From Gamsiella multidivaricata (taxonomy: Eukaryota > Mortierellomycota > Mortierellomycetes > Mortierellales > Mortierellaceae): DNA of 64,000 nucleotides. Each line of letters opens with the position of its first letter. Within the stretch, counting starts at the first letter, position 1. This document shows, one piece after another, positions 12,758-23,201 of this stretch. The stretch lies in contig NW_026251761.1 in assembly GCF_025024155.1 (NCBI RefSeq), forward strand, positions 186,001 to 250,000, given 5' to 3'. The position numbers and the translations under genes were made by a program. The notes under the pieces are model-generated. The model was not told where the DNA came from. It worked only from the letters and a program-made list of their open reading frames with translations, and made no database searches.

Positions 12758-14547
12758 TTACGATCCCGCAGCTATAGCAATTGAAAAAGAAAGTCGAGAG
12801 GGTTAGCTGGCATTCAATGAGCCATTTGAGCCATTAGCTGTTTACATGATCGAAACAAAGGACGTACTGTAAAAGTAAACGGACTCCCAGAGGGGCTGGT
12901 AGTCTCGGACGATACCGCCGACAAGCGAAATCAATGGCTTCTTGCTCGCAGACTCGCAGAAGTTATGTAGACGTTCCCTATTGTTATCAGCAAGGCAGCA
13001 TTGCCAGATGTCAGAATTAAGCTCAAAGAAAAAAAAAAAAAAAAAAAAAACGACAAAAGTTGCCTGTCCTTACTTTGTGAATCGGTCGTAGAATGGGCTT
13101 CGGAGGACATAATACAGCAACAACCAAAGCCGTCGCTTCATCTCATCCTTCTCCAACGGTGTTCCTGACCCGGCTCGTCCACTACCACGGCTCGCCAAGT
13201 AATGCTTAATACTCGACCTCGAAACCAATTCGATCGCCAAGGACAAGAACCAGGGGTACCACGACTTTTGGCCGTACTTGCGCATCGCCAGCACATAGAT
13301 CAGAGGTCTCAAAATAAACAGGTACTCGCCCACAGCACCCAATCCATTCAACATCCCCACCAGGTCCCGTGGCCTCCGGACCACATCTGGCGTGAGGACC
13401 TTGCTGAGCAAGAACTCGGTCACGTCAGTTTTGCCGGCCTTGCCGGTGCTGCTCTTCTGGACTGCACTCAGCTGCAGACGCGTGCTTCCTGTCCTGGCGC
13501 CTGTCCAATGACTCTCTTTGAGGGCGAGCTGGGCCTCTGTCAGATCTGCGAGCTGTGCGGGGTCGACGTCTCGCTCGACATGGACAGGGTGCATCAGCAT
13601 CCTGTTGTTGGTCAGTCGCATCAGTCCCAAGCGACCAGCAGCCCTATTGAAATAAATAATAATAGTAATAATAAAATGCGCTTGTTAGTTGGCGGCGTAT
13701 ATTTGTTTCATTCCTTGGCATGTTCACATTGAAAAATGGACGCGATGCGATTGTCGTCGGAGTGTGACACAAGTGGTTGGTTCGTTGGTCCATAAACCTA
13801 AACAAATAAACTGGAGTTGTCATCCTAAGCGAGCCGTTCGAGTACTTACTTAATGGCCTCCAAAGCGGTGATGACCCGCCACTTGTATTGCTGACCCCAC
13901 TTCTTCTGGATACCCATCTCAATCAACACTTCCGTGTACTGGATGATGGTCAATAGCATGACGATCCGCTTGTAAGCTACAGAAGAGCTCTGCCAGTCCC
14001 GAGTGTATCGATTTAAGGGTGAGGGCGTGGGTCGGTGTGTTGGTGGGAGGCTGTTGATATGCTTGGTCAGGATCGTGTCATGGTAAAGGCCAAGCAAGTT
14101 GAGTGTCGAGAACACTAGTAGGAAGTGAGAGAGGGAGAGAGGGAGAGAGAGAGCAGTGTATATGATCAGGTCAATTGCATGCCGGGTCTACAACGCCATT
14201 GACAACGGCTTCGTGCTCGGTCTGCTGGAGGAGGAAACTAGAGACGAAGGGATGGTGAATTGGTGTTGAAACTTACGAGCTTCCGAAGCGAGATCGGCGT
14301 CATCGAACCGGCCTAGAAACGATGAATGCACACGACAAAGAAGCCAAGTATTGACCATGTTAAACTCGTTAATATCAAACTCCAGGCATAAGAAAGAAAA
14401 AGGCTGATTGAGACATGTAAAGCACAGGAGGATAGCTCTCTCCTTACCAGGCAGGATGTAGGTCAATGACCTCAGGGTGCTCTCGATACTGGAGACCTGG
14501 GAAGCATTCTTAAAGATGAACGACTCGTACTTTTTCAGAAAGTCCAT
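12758..14547 (-). CDS. PEX16: Peroxisomal membrane biogenesis protein PEX16
   Basis: Integral peroxisomal membrane protein that acts with PEX3 and PEX19 in membrane-protein insertion and early peroxisome formation. Six exons on the minus strand: 14547-14448, 14312-14277 (36 nt), 14114-13850, 13643-13074, 12977-12868 and 12771-12758, totalling 364 residues with consistent phases. Recognised pieces, in order: N-terminal [94 protein letters not shown], and the signature LLYYVLRSPFYDRFT, then PLWESVYFY near the end. These follow human PEX16. The last 14-nt exon (ending TAGS) is the weakest part; reading on past 12868 would give a different short tail. PEX16 is absent from S. cerevisiae but known in many other fungi. 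Confidence 0.92.
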
Positions 14548-15720
14548 CCTGTTTATGCAACAAGATTGAGCCGGAGGAGGGGAAACAATAGACGCTGCTA
14601 CACTGGTCGCGTTGTAAAGCACAGAGAGTGAGAGAACAATGTTAATGTCTGCAGGAGAGAAAGGTAACGCGAAGAGTGCGGTGTGAAGATATGTGGAGTG
14701 GACGTGTATGTGCAATGGTTCCGAAGCGAGTAAGGGGTAGTGAGCCGAGGGGAACGGAGGGACGATAATAGAAGTGAGATGCAGGTGGACGGTAGGTGTT
14801 ATTACGTTCGATTCGAATGTGAGAATAGAGCAGATCGTGTATGTCGCCAGGCAGAGGTGGAGTCAAGATAGAGAAGAAGAGGAGGAGGGGCGAGGAGTGG
14901 GAGTGATGGAGGGCGAGGTGATGGACAGAACGGAGTTGTCGCACGATTATTCTCCGCGATGGTGGGAGTGGGAAGTGGGGGTGGGGATCGACGTGCGAGT
15001 GACACATGAAAAAGAGAAGAGGGGGGTTGAGAAGGCGACCTGTGTAATTGGAATGTCACGGGGTCTGCAGTGAGTCGAGAAGTCCGGATGCAAAACTGCA
15101 TGCTGCATGTTGCACAACCCAGCAATGCAACAGACAACAAACCCTGTTTCTCATATACTCATATACTCATATGCTCATATACAGATGCCGTTGGCGGTGT
15201 ACAAATGACACGCTAGTCCAGCGGCAGCAGCAGCAGCAGTAGGAAGGATGACTCGGAGATGAAGCTGGAGATGAAAGGCGATATATGAGGCCCATAAAAG
15301 GGACAGACAGCAACAGGGCTCATGGGAAAGTCGACCCAGAGCTGGCTCCCATTGGCCAAAGACCAGCTGGCCTCTTTTCTTTTTTCGATATTTTGCACCA
15401 TCCGTCCTACATACATGTAACATATACAGATGTGATATATGTGGATGGGGCACATCGCACCATCCCTCCTTCGTCTCCTTACTTCTCCTCCTCTTCCCTC
15501 CTTTACTCGTCGATCATTGCGCTTAAAACGCACCCTTCTTTCTCTCTCTTTCTCTTTTACTCCACTCCACTCCACTCCACTCTACTCAACCCAACTCGCC
15601 TTCTCCACACAAGAATAACAAGAACAGCAAGAACAGCCGAGGACAACCAAGGACAATCAAACAGGACAGACAAGTCAAGACAGCTTCTCTCTCAGTGGCA
15701 ACAAACCCATATCAACAGCA
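14548..15720. other. Divergent intergenic region PEX16 / SLC35F6-like
   Basis: Shared upstream region of two divergent genes. It holds a repeated CATATACTCATA stretch at about 15151-15182, a CAG run at 15222-15239, and a pentanucleotide TCCAC run at 15561-15580 inside the presumed leader of the downstream gene. No coding sequence is supported. Confidence 0.55.
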
Positions 15721-17779
15721 ATGTCTATCAACAGGAGCAATGTCGGTCTGGTGGTTGGCATGTTGGTCGCCGGAACTGCCAACACGGTCATTTCAAAGTG
15801 TATGTCATTCTGCTCATTCCTTTCATTCCTTTCATTCACACCTCTCAGAGTCGGTGGTCTTCAACAGACACTCCTCAGAAGGACAATGGTGTCGTGGTTA
15901 CGGATGGCTCGACAGCACCAGAGTGGAAAACGGAACTGGCCTTACTATGATGACTGAATTATCATAGTACCATGCCGTGTGTGCGTTGCGGTGGGTGTAT
16001 GCGCGTACTCGGTCGGTGGGATCTAGCCTTCTTTTGCTTCAACCTTCTTCCTCCCTCCCCTGGATTGGGAGCTCCTTTTCTCGTTGTGTGGGGATGTATT
16101 TTGCAGGGCCCCCCTCCCCCTTCATCTTTTTTTGGGGTGACCCAGCACATCCCCCTGCAAAAGGAGCGAGCCAAGTGGATACCAGGACTAACATGAGGTT
16201 CCTCTCTCTCCTCGCTCGTTCTGTAGACCAGGACAAGGCCTGTGTCAAGAACTGCGACAATCCGGACCTCAGCACCCATGAGCACTTCGAGCAGCCCATC
16301 TGGCAGACCCTCAACATGTTTGTCGGCGAGACCCTCTGTCTGGTCGCTGCCTCGATCTTTGCCTACATCGCAGAAAGATACGGCCGTGCCAAGTGGGCCG
16401 ACCTGTTCCTGGAGGAGGAGGAGGAGGTTCCCGTCGTAGTCGAGTCCGATGGTCTCATCGTCGCTCCTGCGACCGTTGGTCATGGCCACGCTGCTGGCTC
16501 CAAGAAGAGGAAGCTCGAGGGCTTCTATGTCCTCCTGCTCTGGTTGCCCACCCTCTGTGACATGACCGCAAGCACGGTAAGAAACGAGTGAGGATCGAGA
16601 TCCCGTTTTACTGCCTCCATTTATTCTCTTCCTTATCATGGCAATATTGGTCTCAGGAGATCCGGGGAGCAGTCGACAGGACGGACTTTTTCCATCGACC
16701 CACTCGCTTCCACGCATGAAGGAGATGAGATCCCCGCCAACTATATCTCGGTTCTCCGGATATTGATTGGCAGGGTCTTTTTTGCGACCAAGGAGCATCG
16801 ACACCAATTGCATCCATCAACCTTGCTGCCAGCCCGTACTAACCACACATCGCTCTCTGTGCTGCCTCGCTATAGCTAATGAATGTCGGATTGATTTACT
16901 GCGCTGCGTCTGTCTACCAAATGTTGCGAGGAGCATTGGTCATCTTCACTGGAATTCTCTCGGTCATCTTCTTGGGCAGGCGTCTCCGTGCATTCGAGTG
17001 GTTCGCGCTGTTCACGATCGTCATGGGTATCGCTACTGTGGGCCTGGCCTCGGTCATCTCGCAGAATGGCAAATCAGTCGTCGATGATGAGCCCGACTCG
17101 GACAAGAGCGTCGAGGCTGCTAAGGCCATCCTCGGCATCTACCTCGTTCTCTTTGCCCAGATCTTTACTGCGGCACAATTTGTGATTGAGGAGAAGTTTT
17201 TGTCTGGATTCCATGTCGCACCTCTTCGTGCTGTCGGCTTCGAGGGCCTCTTTGGCACGATCTCTGTCTTGGTGGCGATGCCCATCCTTCACTTTACGCT
17301 TGGAGCCGGCAACCCCGGCTCGATGTTTGACCTTAATGCTGGATGGGAACAGATCAAGACGTATCCCCAGATTTGGATCCCAGCGATCATTATGTTGTTC
17401 AGTATCTCGTCGTTCAACTTTTTCGGCATCTCTGTCACGAAGACCATCTGTGCAACATCCCGCTCAACTATCGATTCCTGCAGGACTATGTTCATCTGGG
17501 CCATCTCGCTTTATCTCGGATGGGAAAAGTTCATCCCTCTGCAAGTTCTCGGTATGTGTCTTGTAGTGGCGAAATGCATGGCCGTTCCTGATTTCGATTT
17601 ACTGTGTAACAAATACTCGACCGCTAATACTTTCTTTACATTCTTGACTGGAAATAGGTTTTGCTATGCTGGTCTATGGAACCTTTGTCTTCAACGGAGT
17701 CATCGAGCCCCATGTGTGCGCTCCTCCCAAGGCCCTTCATGAGGGTGAAAACCGACCTCTTTTGGACCCTAATGCCTAG
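15721..17779 (+). CDS. SLC35F6-like transporter (drug/metabolite transporter superfamily)
   Basis: Multi-pass membrane protein of 408 residues. Exons: 15721-15799, 16227-16576, 16876-17551 and 17658-17779. It follows human SLC35F6 closely: N-terminal helix GLVVGMLVAGTANTVISK, then LWLPTLCDMTAST, SVYQMLRGALVIFTGILSV, FLGRRL, the block QIFTAAQFVIEEKFL with PLRAVGFEGLFG, SFNFFGISVTKTICATSR, and the C-terminal NRPLLDPNA resembling the family's dileucine-like tail. About ten helices are expected. An acidic EEEEEVPVVVE loop and a basic KKRK stretch lie between helices 3 and 4. Substrate is unknown; the human protein is reported at lysosomes and mitochondria. ATG 15721 places the first helix right at the N-terminus, as in the family. 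Confidence 0.93.
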
Positions 17780-18148
17780 AGTCTTGCGACCACTCCAATA
17801 CGCCGTAAATGCAAGGGGCTGTTCTTTGACTTCTCTTTCGTAACATTGCTGTATTATCTGTAATTATTGTCATCGTTCTTCCGCATTTGTTTTCCTGTAT
17901 ATCTCTTGAATCCTTCGAATACCGAAACGCGACATAAACATAAATAAAAGAAACAAACCGATGAAAACGCGCTTCGCTTGTTTAAGTACGATGGAAATGA
18001 TGAGTATAGCTACTGATCTGCTGCACCTTCTATGCCATCAGTCAGTATCAGGTAACTCACGCCCACGAGAATCACACAAAGACAAAGAAAAAGAAGCTCG
18101 TCCTCTGACTTGATTCGGTTCCTACTCTCTTCCTACACTTTCTACGAT

Positions 18149-19381
18149 ATGGTCTCCCTCCTGGCATTTTTCAGATTTCTGCTCACCTCGAAACGTCGCA
18201 GAGCCCGCTCAAGACCCCAACTTCGACCTCGTTCAAGGATCATGGTACATTTACCATATCGTGTGGAGACATGCGATATTTGTCTCGGGAAGTTCGAATG
18301 GATCCCGCTTCAGGACGAAGAAGCCTATGAGTACGAGCAGCTCCTTGCCGCATTCAACACCTCGTCTTTGGATTTCAGTTCCAATGCAGCTGGATCCTCT
18401 TCGGCGTCCTCGTCCTCGGTTGCAAGTCTTACGGCTCCCACAACTTCCGGGCCGTATTATTATGAACTAAGGGCCGATAACAATGATCAGAGTACATCGC
18501 TGGCTCTTGGATGTGCTCTTCCTTGTGATCTTGGTCACCTGTTCTGTTCGCCGTGTCTTAATAAGTACTTTGATACGCAGATGAAGAATGGTATCTGGCC
18601 GATCCGGTGTCCTACGGGAGCGTGCGAAGAACCGGTACCGGCGCATGTGGTGGAGAGTCTCCTTGGAGAGAGGGCTATCCGATGGCATGAACTCGGGCTC
18701 GAGCGAGCAGTGAAGAGACAGGTATGCGCGCATGTTTGGAGTGTTACATCGAGTAGCATTCGGCATTAACGCGTTTTTTTTTCCACGCGTGTTTGTATAG
18801 ATTCATTGTCCTAATCATGAGTGCAACAGAATGATCGACGGAGACGACTTGGATTTTGAGGATGAGGGGCACAAACTGGTGCTGGTGAACGCAAATTGTC
18901 CATACTGCGATGAGCATTTCTGTGCGATGTGCTTCAAGGATGCCCATAAAGGTCAGCGTGGACGAGAAATGAACTGAAGTGGTGTTTTTTTGTGCTACCA
19001 GTATTGTTGTTAATATCATTTCTTGGGCTCGGCCTTTTTTTTTTTTTTTTTTCATATTTATAGGGAAAACGTGTGAACAAGCCAAGGCGGGGGAGACAGT
19101 GGCAGAACACGACAGATCGTTTAACGAACTTGCGGCCCAGAACAGATGGAGGCAGTGCCCTGGATGTGGCCATATGGTCGAAAAAACCGCAGGTATGTTT
19201 CCACTGGATTGGTAGAGTGATACTGACTTTCTTTTTGGATAACGACTGATTGGATGAATACCGTATGGCTTTCAATTGTTAAAATTCTATATCAGGTTGC
19301 AACCGTATGACATGTCGTTGTGGAAAACAGTTCTGCTACCAGTGCCCAGCTGGCACCTGGCCCTGCAAGCATCCGCATTGA
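18149..19381 (+). CDS. RBR-type (RING-IBR-RING) E3 ubiquitin ligase
   Basis: Predicted 312-residue E3 that should receive ubiquitin from an E2 onto a RING2 cysteine before passing it to a substrate. Exons: 18149-18721, 18801-18951, 19064-19192 and 19296-19381. RING1 starts with CDICLGKFEW (about residues 41-50), is interrupted by a ~70-residue Ser/Thr-rich insertion, and resumes with GCALPCDLGHLFCSPCLNKYF and CPTGAC. The IBR runs from IHCPNHECNRMIDG to CPYCDEHFCAMCF. RING2 is CPGCGHMVEKTAGCNRMTC then CGKQFCYQC; Cys286 in AGCNRM is the expected catalytic residue. The N-terminus MVSLLAFFRFLLTSKRRR looks like a short membrane-anchor or signal-anchor helix, so the ligase may sit on a membrane. 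A later ATG (IMVHLPYR) would remove it. No named orthologue is recognised. Confidence 0.9.
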
Positions 19382-19745
19382 GTGTTTTTTCCTTTGGTTT
19401 ACTCGGTGTTCGCGGTGAAGTCTGCATACGGAGCCCTTTGAATGCAATGCTTTGATCAGGCATTAATTACAGATGAATAAAGACGATAAAGGCGCCTCTT
19501 TTTCGTGCAAAGGGTCAGCAGCATGCCGCTGTGCATAACGCGCGCCGTAACGCTGCTTAGAGGACGACGCGTGCGGATCTGGCCTGAGCACGCCACGCAT
19601 TTTATGGTTTGACACCAAAATTGGAGTTTTGGAGTCTCTTGGCATTGACCTGTGCCTCGCACTTCTTTTTCTCCCCTTCGACTTCTCTTCTCCCCTCATA
19701 TACACCACCAAACCTAACAGACCCTACAAGAATACACACACAACC

Positions 19746-20729
19746 ATGAGCAACTTTCCGGATTACTATGGTATGCGGCGTGCATTCACTCCCTCTGCCT
19801 TCCCTTACAGTTGATTCAGGAATCCGCTAGACCAGACATCTTTTAAACTAACGCTCGCCATCCGTCCATAGCTCTCCTCAGGGTCTCGGAGACGGCCACA
19901 ACGGAGCAGATTCGTGAGGCCTACAAGCGGGAAGCACTGAGGACACACCCGGACAGGACCACAAACATTGGTGGGCCTGATGGAGCACCCCTGTCGAAGG
20001 AGGAGGCCACCGTTCTTTTTCAACAGGTCGCAGGTAATGAGTCTGCTTCTCATTCCATTTCCTTGGAATGACGTCTTTGAGCGGCTGGCGATGTTTGCAT
20101 TCAAAGCGAGTGCATGTCATCCCTCCTCCTTCTTCTTATAAGACTGGTTTTTTATTATTGTTTAAAGATGCATACTATGTGCTATCAAGTCCACAGAGAC
20201 GACGGGAATACGACAATGCGAGACGATCACGGAACAGTGCCTCGAGAAGCAACTGGTCGTCGTCGTCGGCACATCGTGCAGAGCCCGATTCGGTCTTTGG
20301 AGGCGTTTTTGAGGAGCTGCTTCGGCCCGAAGTCCAGAACCCGACCAATTTCTATTCGCCCCTTGGCATGGCCTCAGGCGCTGCACTCGGATTCATCTGT
20401 GGAGGCGTCCCTGGAGCCCTGCTCGTAAGTTTCACCGGAAATCTTGCCCTGGTGCAAAAGGATATCACTGACCTTGCTAACCTCTTTATCTTATTTTTTT
20501 TTACCATACCTTTCTCTGTTCTTTTCTTGTTTCTTCTTTCTTTCTTTTTTTTTTTTTTTTTTTTTTTTTAATACGCTCTCTGCAGGGTGGCTACGGAGGC
20601 AAGACGCTGGGAAGGATCAGGGATCAGAAGGGCGTTAGTGTTATCGAGGCATTCGGGCGGTTGGAACACGCTCACAAGGCCGCCGTTATCGCCTCACTCG
20701 CCGCTAAAATCTTCCATAGTCTCAAATAA
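19746..20729 (+). CDS. J-domain (DnaJ/Hsp40) co-chaperone
   Basis: Predicted 195-residue protein that should stimulate the ATPase of an Hsp70 partner. Exons: 19746-19770 (25 nt), 19872-20033, 20168-20424 and 20586-20729; all phases fit. The J domain occupies about residues 4-85: DYYALLRVSETATTEQIREA, the diagnostic HPD in LRTHPDRT, and AYYVLSSPQRRREYD. Behind it come a Ser/Arg-rich linker, then a Gly/Ala-rich hydrophobic stretch (GMASGAALGFICGGVPGALLGGYGG) that could lie in a membrane, and a short helical tail. The tiny first exon separates the start codon from most of the J domain. The third intron contains a run of more than 20 T. It is not a classic type I/II Hsp40, as no zinc finger is present. 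Confidence 0.9.
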
Positions 20730-21153
20730 CATCGACACGATGCACATGGACGAGAACAAAGAGGAGGTGTCATTTAGCTATACTCATTGGATTGAATATA
20801 AAAGTAGGCTTTCTATCGTCGACCTATTCTCGCTTGAAAAAGGTCGTATTTATGGATACAACTCCCATGACAGAGTGATAGAGTATTTTAAACAGATACA
20901 ACACCATGACAGAATGTTTTTATGACATTTGTGAACCCTCAAAGACATGAGGTTAATTCTGGGACCATGACAGTGATTTTTCTTTTTTTTGTCTTTTGCG
21001 AGCAAGGGCCTGTGCAACAATTACCATACCACATCAGTATGTTAAAAGCCGAAGACTATTTGTCACAAAAAGGTTATCTTCCTCCATTGCCTCCATGGTT
21101 GTCAACCGCTTCCTCCTTGACAGGCAGTTCAGTATCGTCCGATCCGCTGCATC

Positions 21154-21245
21154 AGGTTCCAGCGCAGGGCTAGTTTTTTTTTTTTTTTTTGATAACTAGG
21201 ACCCACGGGGACGTGTGGGCTTTATAGGTTCCAGCGCAGGGCTAG
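21154..21245 (-). mobile_element. 5'-truncated poly(A) retroposon insertion with 20-bp target-site duplication
   Basis: Two perfect 20-bp direct repeats (AGGTTCCAGCGCAGGGCTAG on the + strand) at 21154-21173 and 21226-21245 bracket a 52-nt insert. On the minus strand the insert reads as 35 nt of unique sequence followed by a 17-nt A tract. This is the layout left by target-primed reverse transcription: duplication, truncated element, poly(A), duplication. Confidence 0.75.
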
Positions 21246-21257
21246 TGCAACGTCCGT

Positions 21258-21896
21258 TTGCCTGATCGGGCAATTTTTTTTTTTTATTAACATAAATCCC
21301 CATGAGCACGCGACGCATGGTCCGCAAAGGCCTTGAAGCCATAGATGCCTTCCATGCACGGCAGAGCCGCATCCCCTACCAACTATGTTGGCTCGAGGCG
21401 TCAAATTCATAACCCATGTCGCATAGCTAGCCTAACCTAACTCCTGCGTGACCTGTTGCGCGATACACGTCTCCTAATCCAGATCCAATGTTAATAAAGT
21501 TGTTTTTAAACCGAATAACCCCTCCATTATGTCCAACTTCCCTCGCCCCAAGCAATGCTGTAGCACCCTATAATCCGCGGCCCGTCTACCTTTCTGGATC
21601 TCCTTTGCAAGTAACCGTCTCCCTTTCAAATCAGAGAAATCACCAACACTACGTTGGTGTCTCCGATCACCGTTGCGTCCTCCGGCGCGTTTGCTCATGA
21701 AGGTGATTCCAACTGACTTTTCCCAGGCGACAGTGTCCTCGCATCGTTTGTTCCATATCTTGGTCCTGCCAAATTCTTCGATCCTGCTCACGAACTTTGT
21801 CACCATGATCGTCGCAATCCACTTGGTGGTGGTAAATAGCTGCTTCCAGGTCTCAATGAGTCTCATTGTTGCCTGATCGGGCAATTTTTTTTTTTT
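21258..21896 (-). mobile_element. Retroelement fragment bounded by 28-bp direct repeats with A12 tails
   Basis: A 28-nt segment (TTGCCTGATCGGGCAA followed by T12 on the + strand) occurs at 21258-21285 and 21869-21896. On the minus strand each is an A12 tract followed by TTGCCCGATCAGGCAA. The 583-nt insert contains a minus-strand open frame (stop at 21474, open to 21884) of up to 136 codons. It includes WNKRCEDTVAWEKSVGI and a basic tail, and resembles C-terminal pieces of fungal LINE-type proteins from memory; no reverse-transcriptase active site is present, so it is only a fragment. The orientation matches the neighbouring short insertion, suggesting repeated insertion of the same machinery next to old A-tracts. 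The family name is unknown. Confidence 0.55.
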
Positions 21897-22008
21897 AGTG
21901 GTCGTTTTTATAAAAAAAATGCGTTCAGAGTTGAGTGAACTTTAAATTATACATGAGAATATAGACGAGTGTCCGCGACCAAAATTCAACAGTCGTTCTT
22001 CGGCGAAC

Positions 22009-22015
22009 GCGACTT

Positions 22016-22056
<41 letters not shown>

Positions 22057-22081
22057 GTGTGTTCAATCCACACAAGTCGCA
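22009..22081 (+). tRNA. tRNA-Phe (GAA)
   Basis: Complete cloverleaf of 73 nt without intron. The acceptor stem GCGACTT pairs with AAGTCGC, the discriminator is A, the D-arm has GCTC/GAGC, the anticodon arm TCAGA/TCTGA holds the loop CTGAAGA with anticodon GAA, and the T-arm GTGTG/CACAC holds TTCAATC. Both pol III internal promoter boxes are intact. It lies only 141 nt upstream of the FAHD1-like start codon. Confidence 0.97.
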
Positions 22082-22087
22082 AGTATA

Positions 22088-22094
22088 TTTTTTT
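22088..22094 (+). terminator. RNA polymerase III terminator of tRNA-Phe
   Basis: A run of seven T begins seven nt after the tRNA discriminator base, as expected for pol III termination. Confidence 0.8.
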
Positions 22095-22222
22095 GCCCGT
22101 TTTAAACGGCTGCCTCCTTTTTTTTGCCGTTGAGTGGTTGTGAATGAGACGCTGACTGTACCTGAAATTGGTTACTTCGTGCCTATTTCTTCAACTTCTT
22201 CCTCGCACTCACACTCATTTCA

Positions 22223-23003
22223 ATGGCTTCTCGAAACTTCATCACCCACGGCCGCAAGATCGTTGCGATCGGCCGCAATTTCAGCGAGCACGCTAAAGAG
22301 CTCGGCAACGCCGTTCCCAAGGCCCCATTCTTCTTCCTCAAGCCCACCTCCTCCTACATTTCCAACCTCCAACCGATCGAGGTCCCCGCAGGATGTGAAG
22401 TCCATCACGAAGTTGAGCTCGGTGTCGTCATCGGGAAAGACGGTCGGGACATCCCCGCATCCGAGGCGCATAAGCATATTGCGGGGTATACCCTGGCTTT
22501 AGACATGACTGCACGCAACCTGCAGGATGTCGCCAAGAAGGCGGGTTTGCCCTGGAGTGCAGCAAAGGGCTATGATACTTTCACGCCCGTGGGAGAGTTG
22601 ATCCCGAAGGAGCAGATTCCGGATACGAACAATGTCGATTTGAAGCTCACGATCGACGGGATCACGAAGCAGAACGGAAACACCAAGGATATGATTTTCA
22701 AGTAAATCTATCTCATCGTCGCGAACACAACACAACGTGTGTGTGTGTCTATGTTTTTTTTATGCACCTTTTGAATTGCATTAACGTGTCTCGCCGTTGC
22801 TTGTTGCTGCTAGGGTCCCTATGCTGATCGAATATGTCTCATCAATCATGAAGCTGCAAGAGGGCGATGTCATCTTGACAGGAACCCCTGCCGGTGTCGG
22901 TCCCATCAAGCCTGGCGAGACCGTCGCCTGCGAACTTGGTACCGAGGGCAAGATCCTCTCCCAGCTCAAGTTCCCTGTCATCGAACGCCCCAAGAAGGTC
23001 TAA
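22223..23003 (+). CDS. FAHD1-like fumarylacetoacetate hydrolase-fold enzyme
   Basis: Predicted 222-residue enzyme of the acylpyruvase / oxaloacetate decarboxylase type (human FAHD1 is 224 residues and mitochondrial). Exons: 22223-22701 and 22814-23003. The N-terminus has KIVAIGRNFSEHAKELGNAVP, where the family has its lid region; HHEVELGVVIG supplies the metal-binding glutamates, GYTLALDMTARNLQ the third metal ligand area, and LTGTPAGVGPIKPGE the C-terminal substrate loop. Length and motif order match FAHD1 rather than the two-domain fumarylacetoacetase. No clear cleavable mitochondrial presequence is visible; SRNFITHGRK could serve as a weak one. The exact substrate is inferred only from the family. 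Confidence 0.93.
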
Positions 23004-23201
23004 AACGCGCGCGCACACACGAGTCATACAGCCCCTATTTCTTCGCTGCTCAATAAAACATTCGATCTACAACCTTCTTTATTGGAGAAGATGCATATTA
23101 TTATGCGATACATGTATAGCGCGCAAGGACACGAATGGGTAATAAGGGAGAGCAAGAATCTATGTGACCTATCTGCTCGGATCTAATGCTTCTTCTTTTT
23201 A

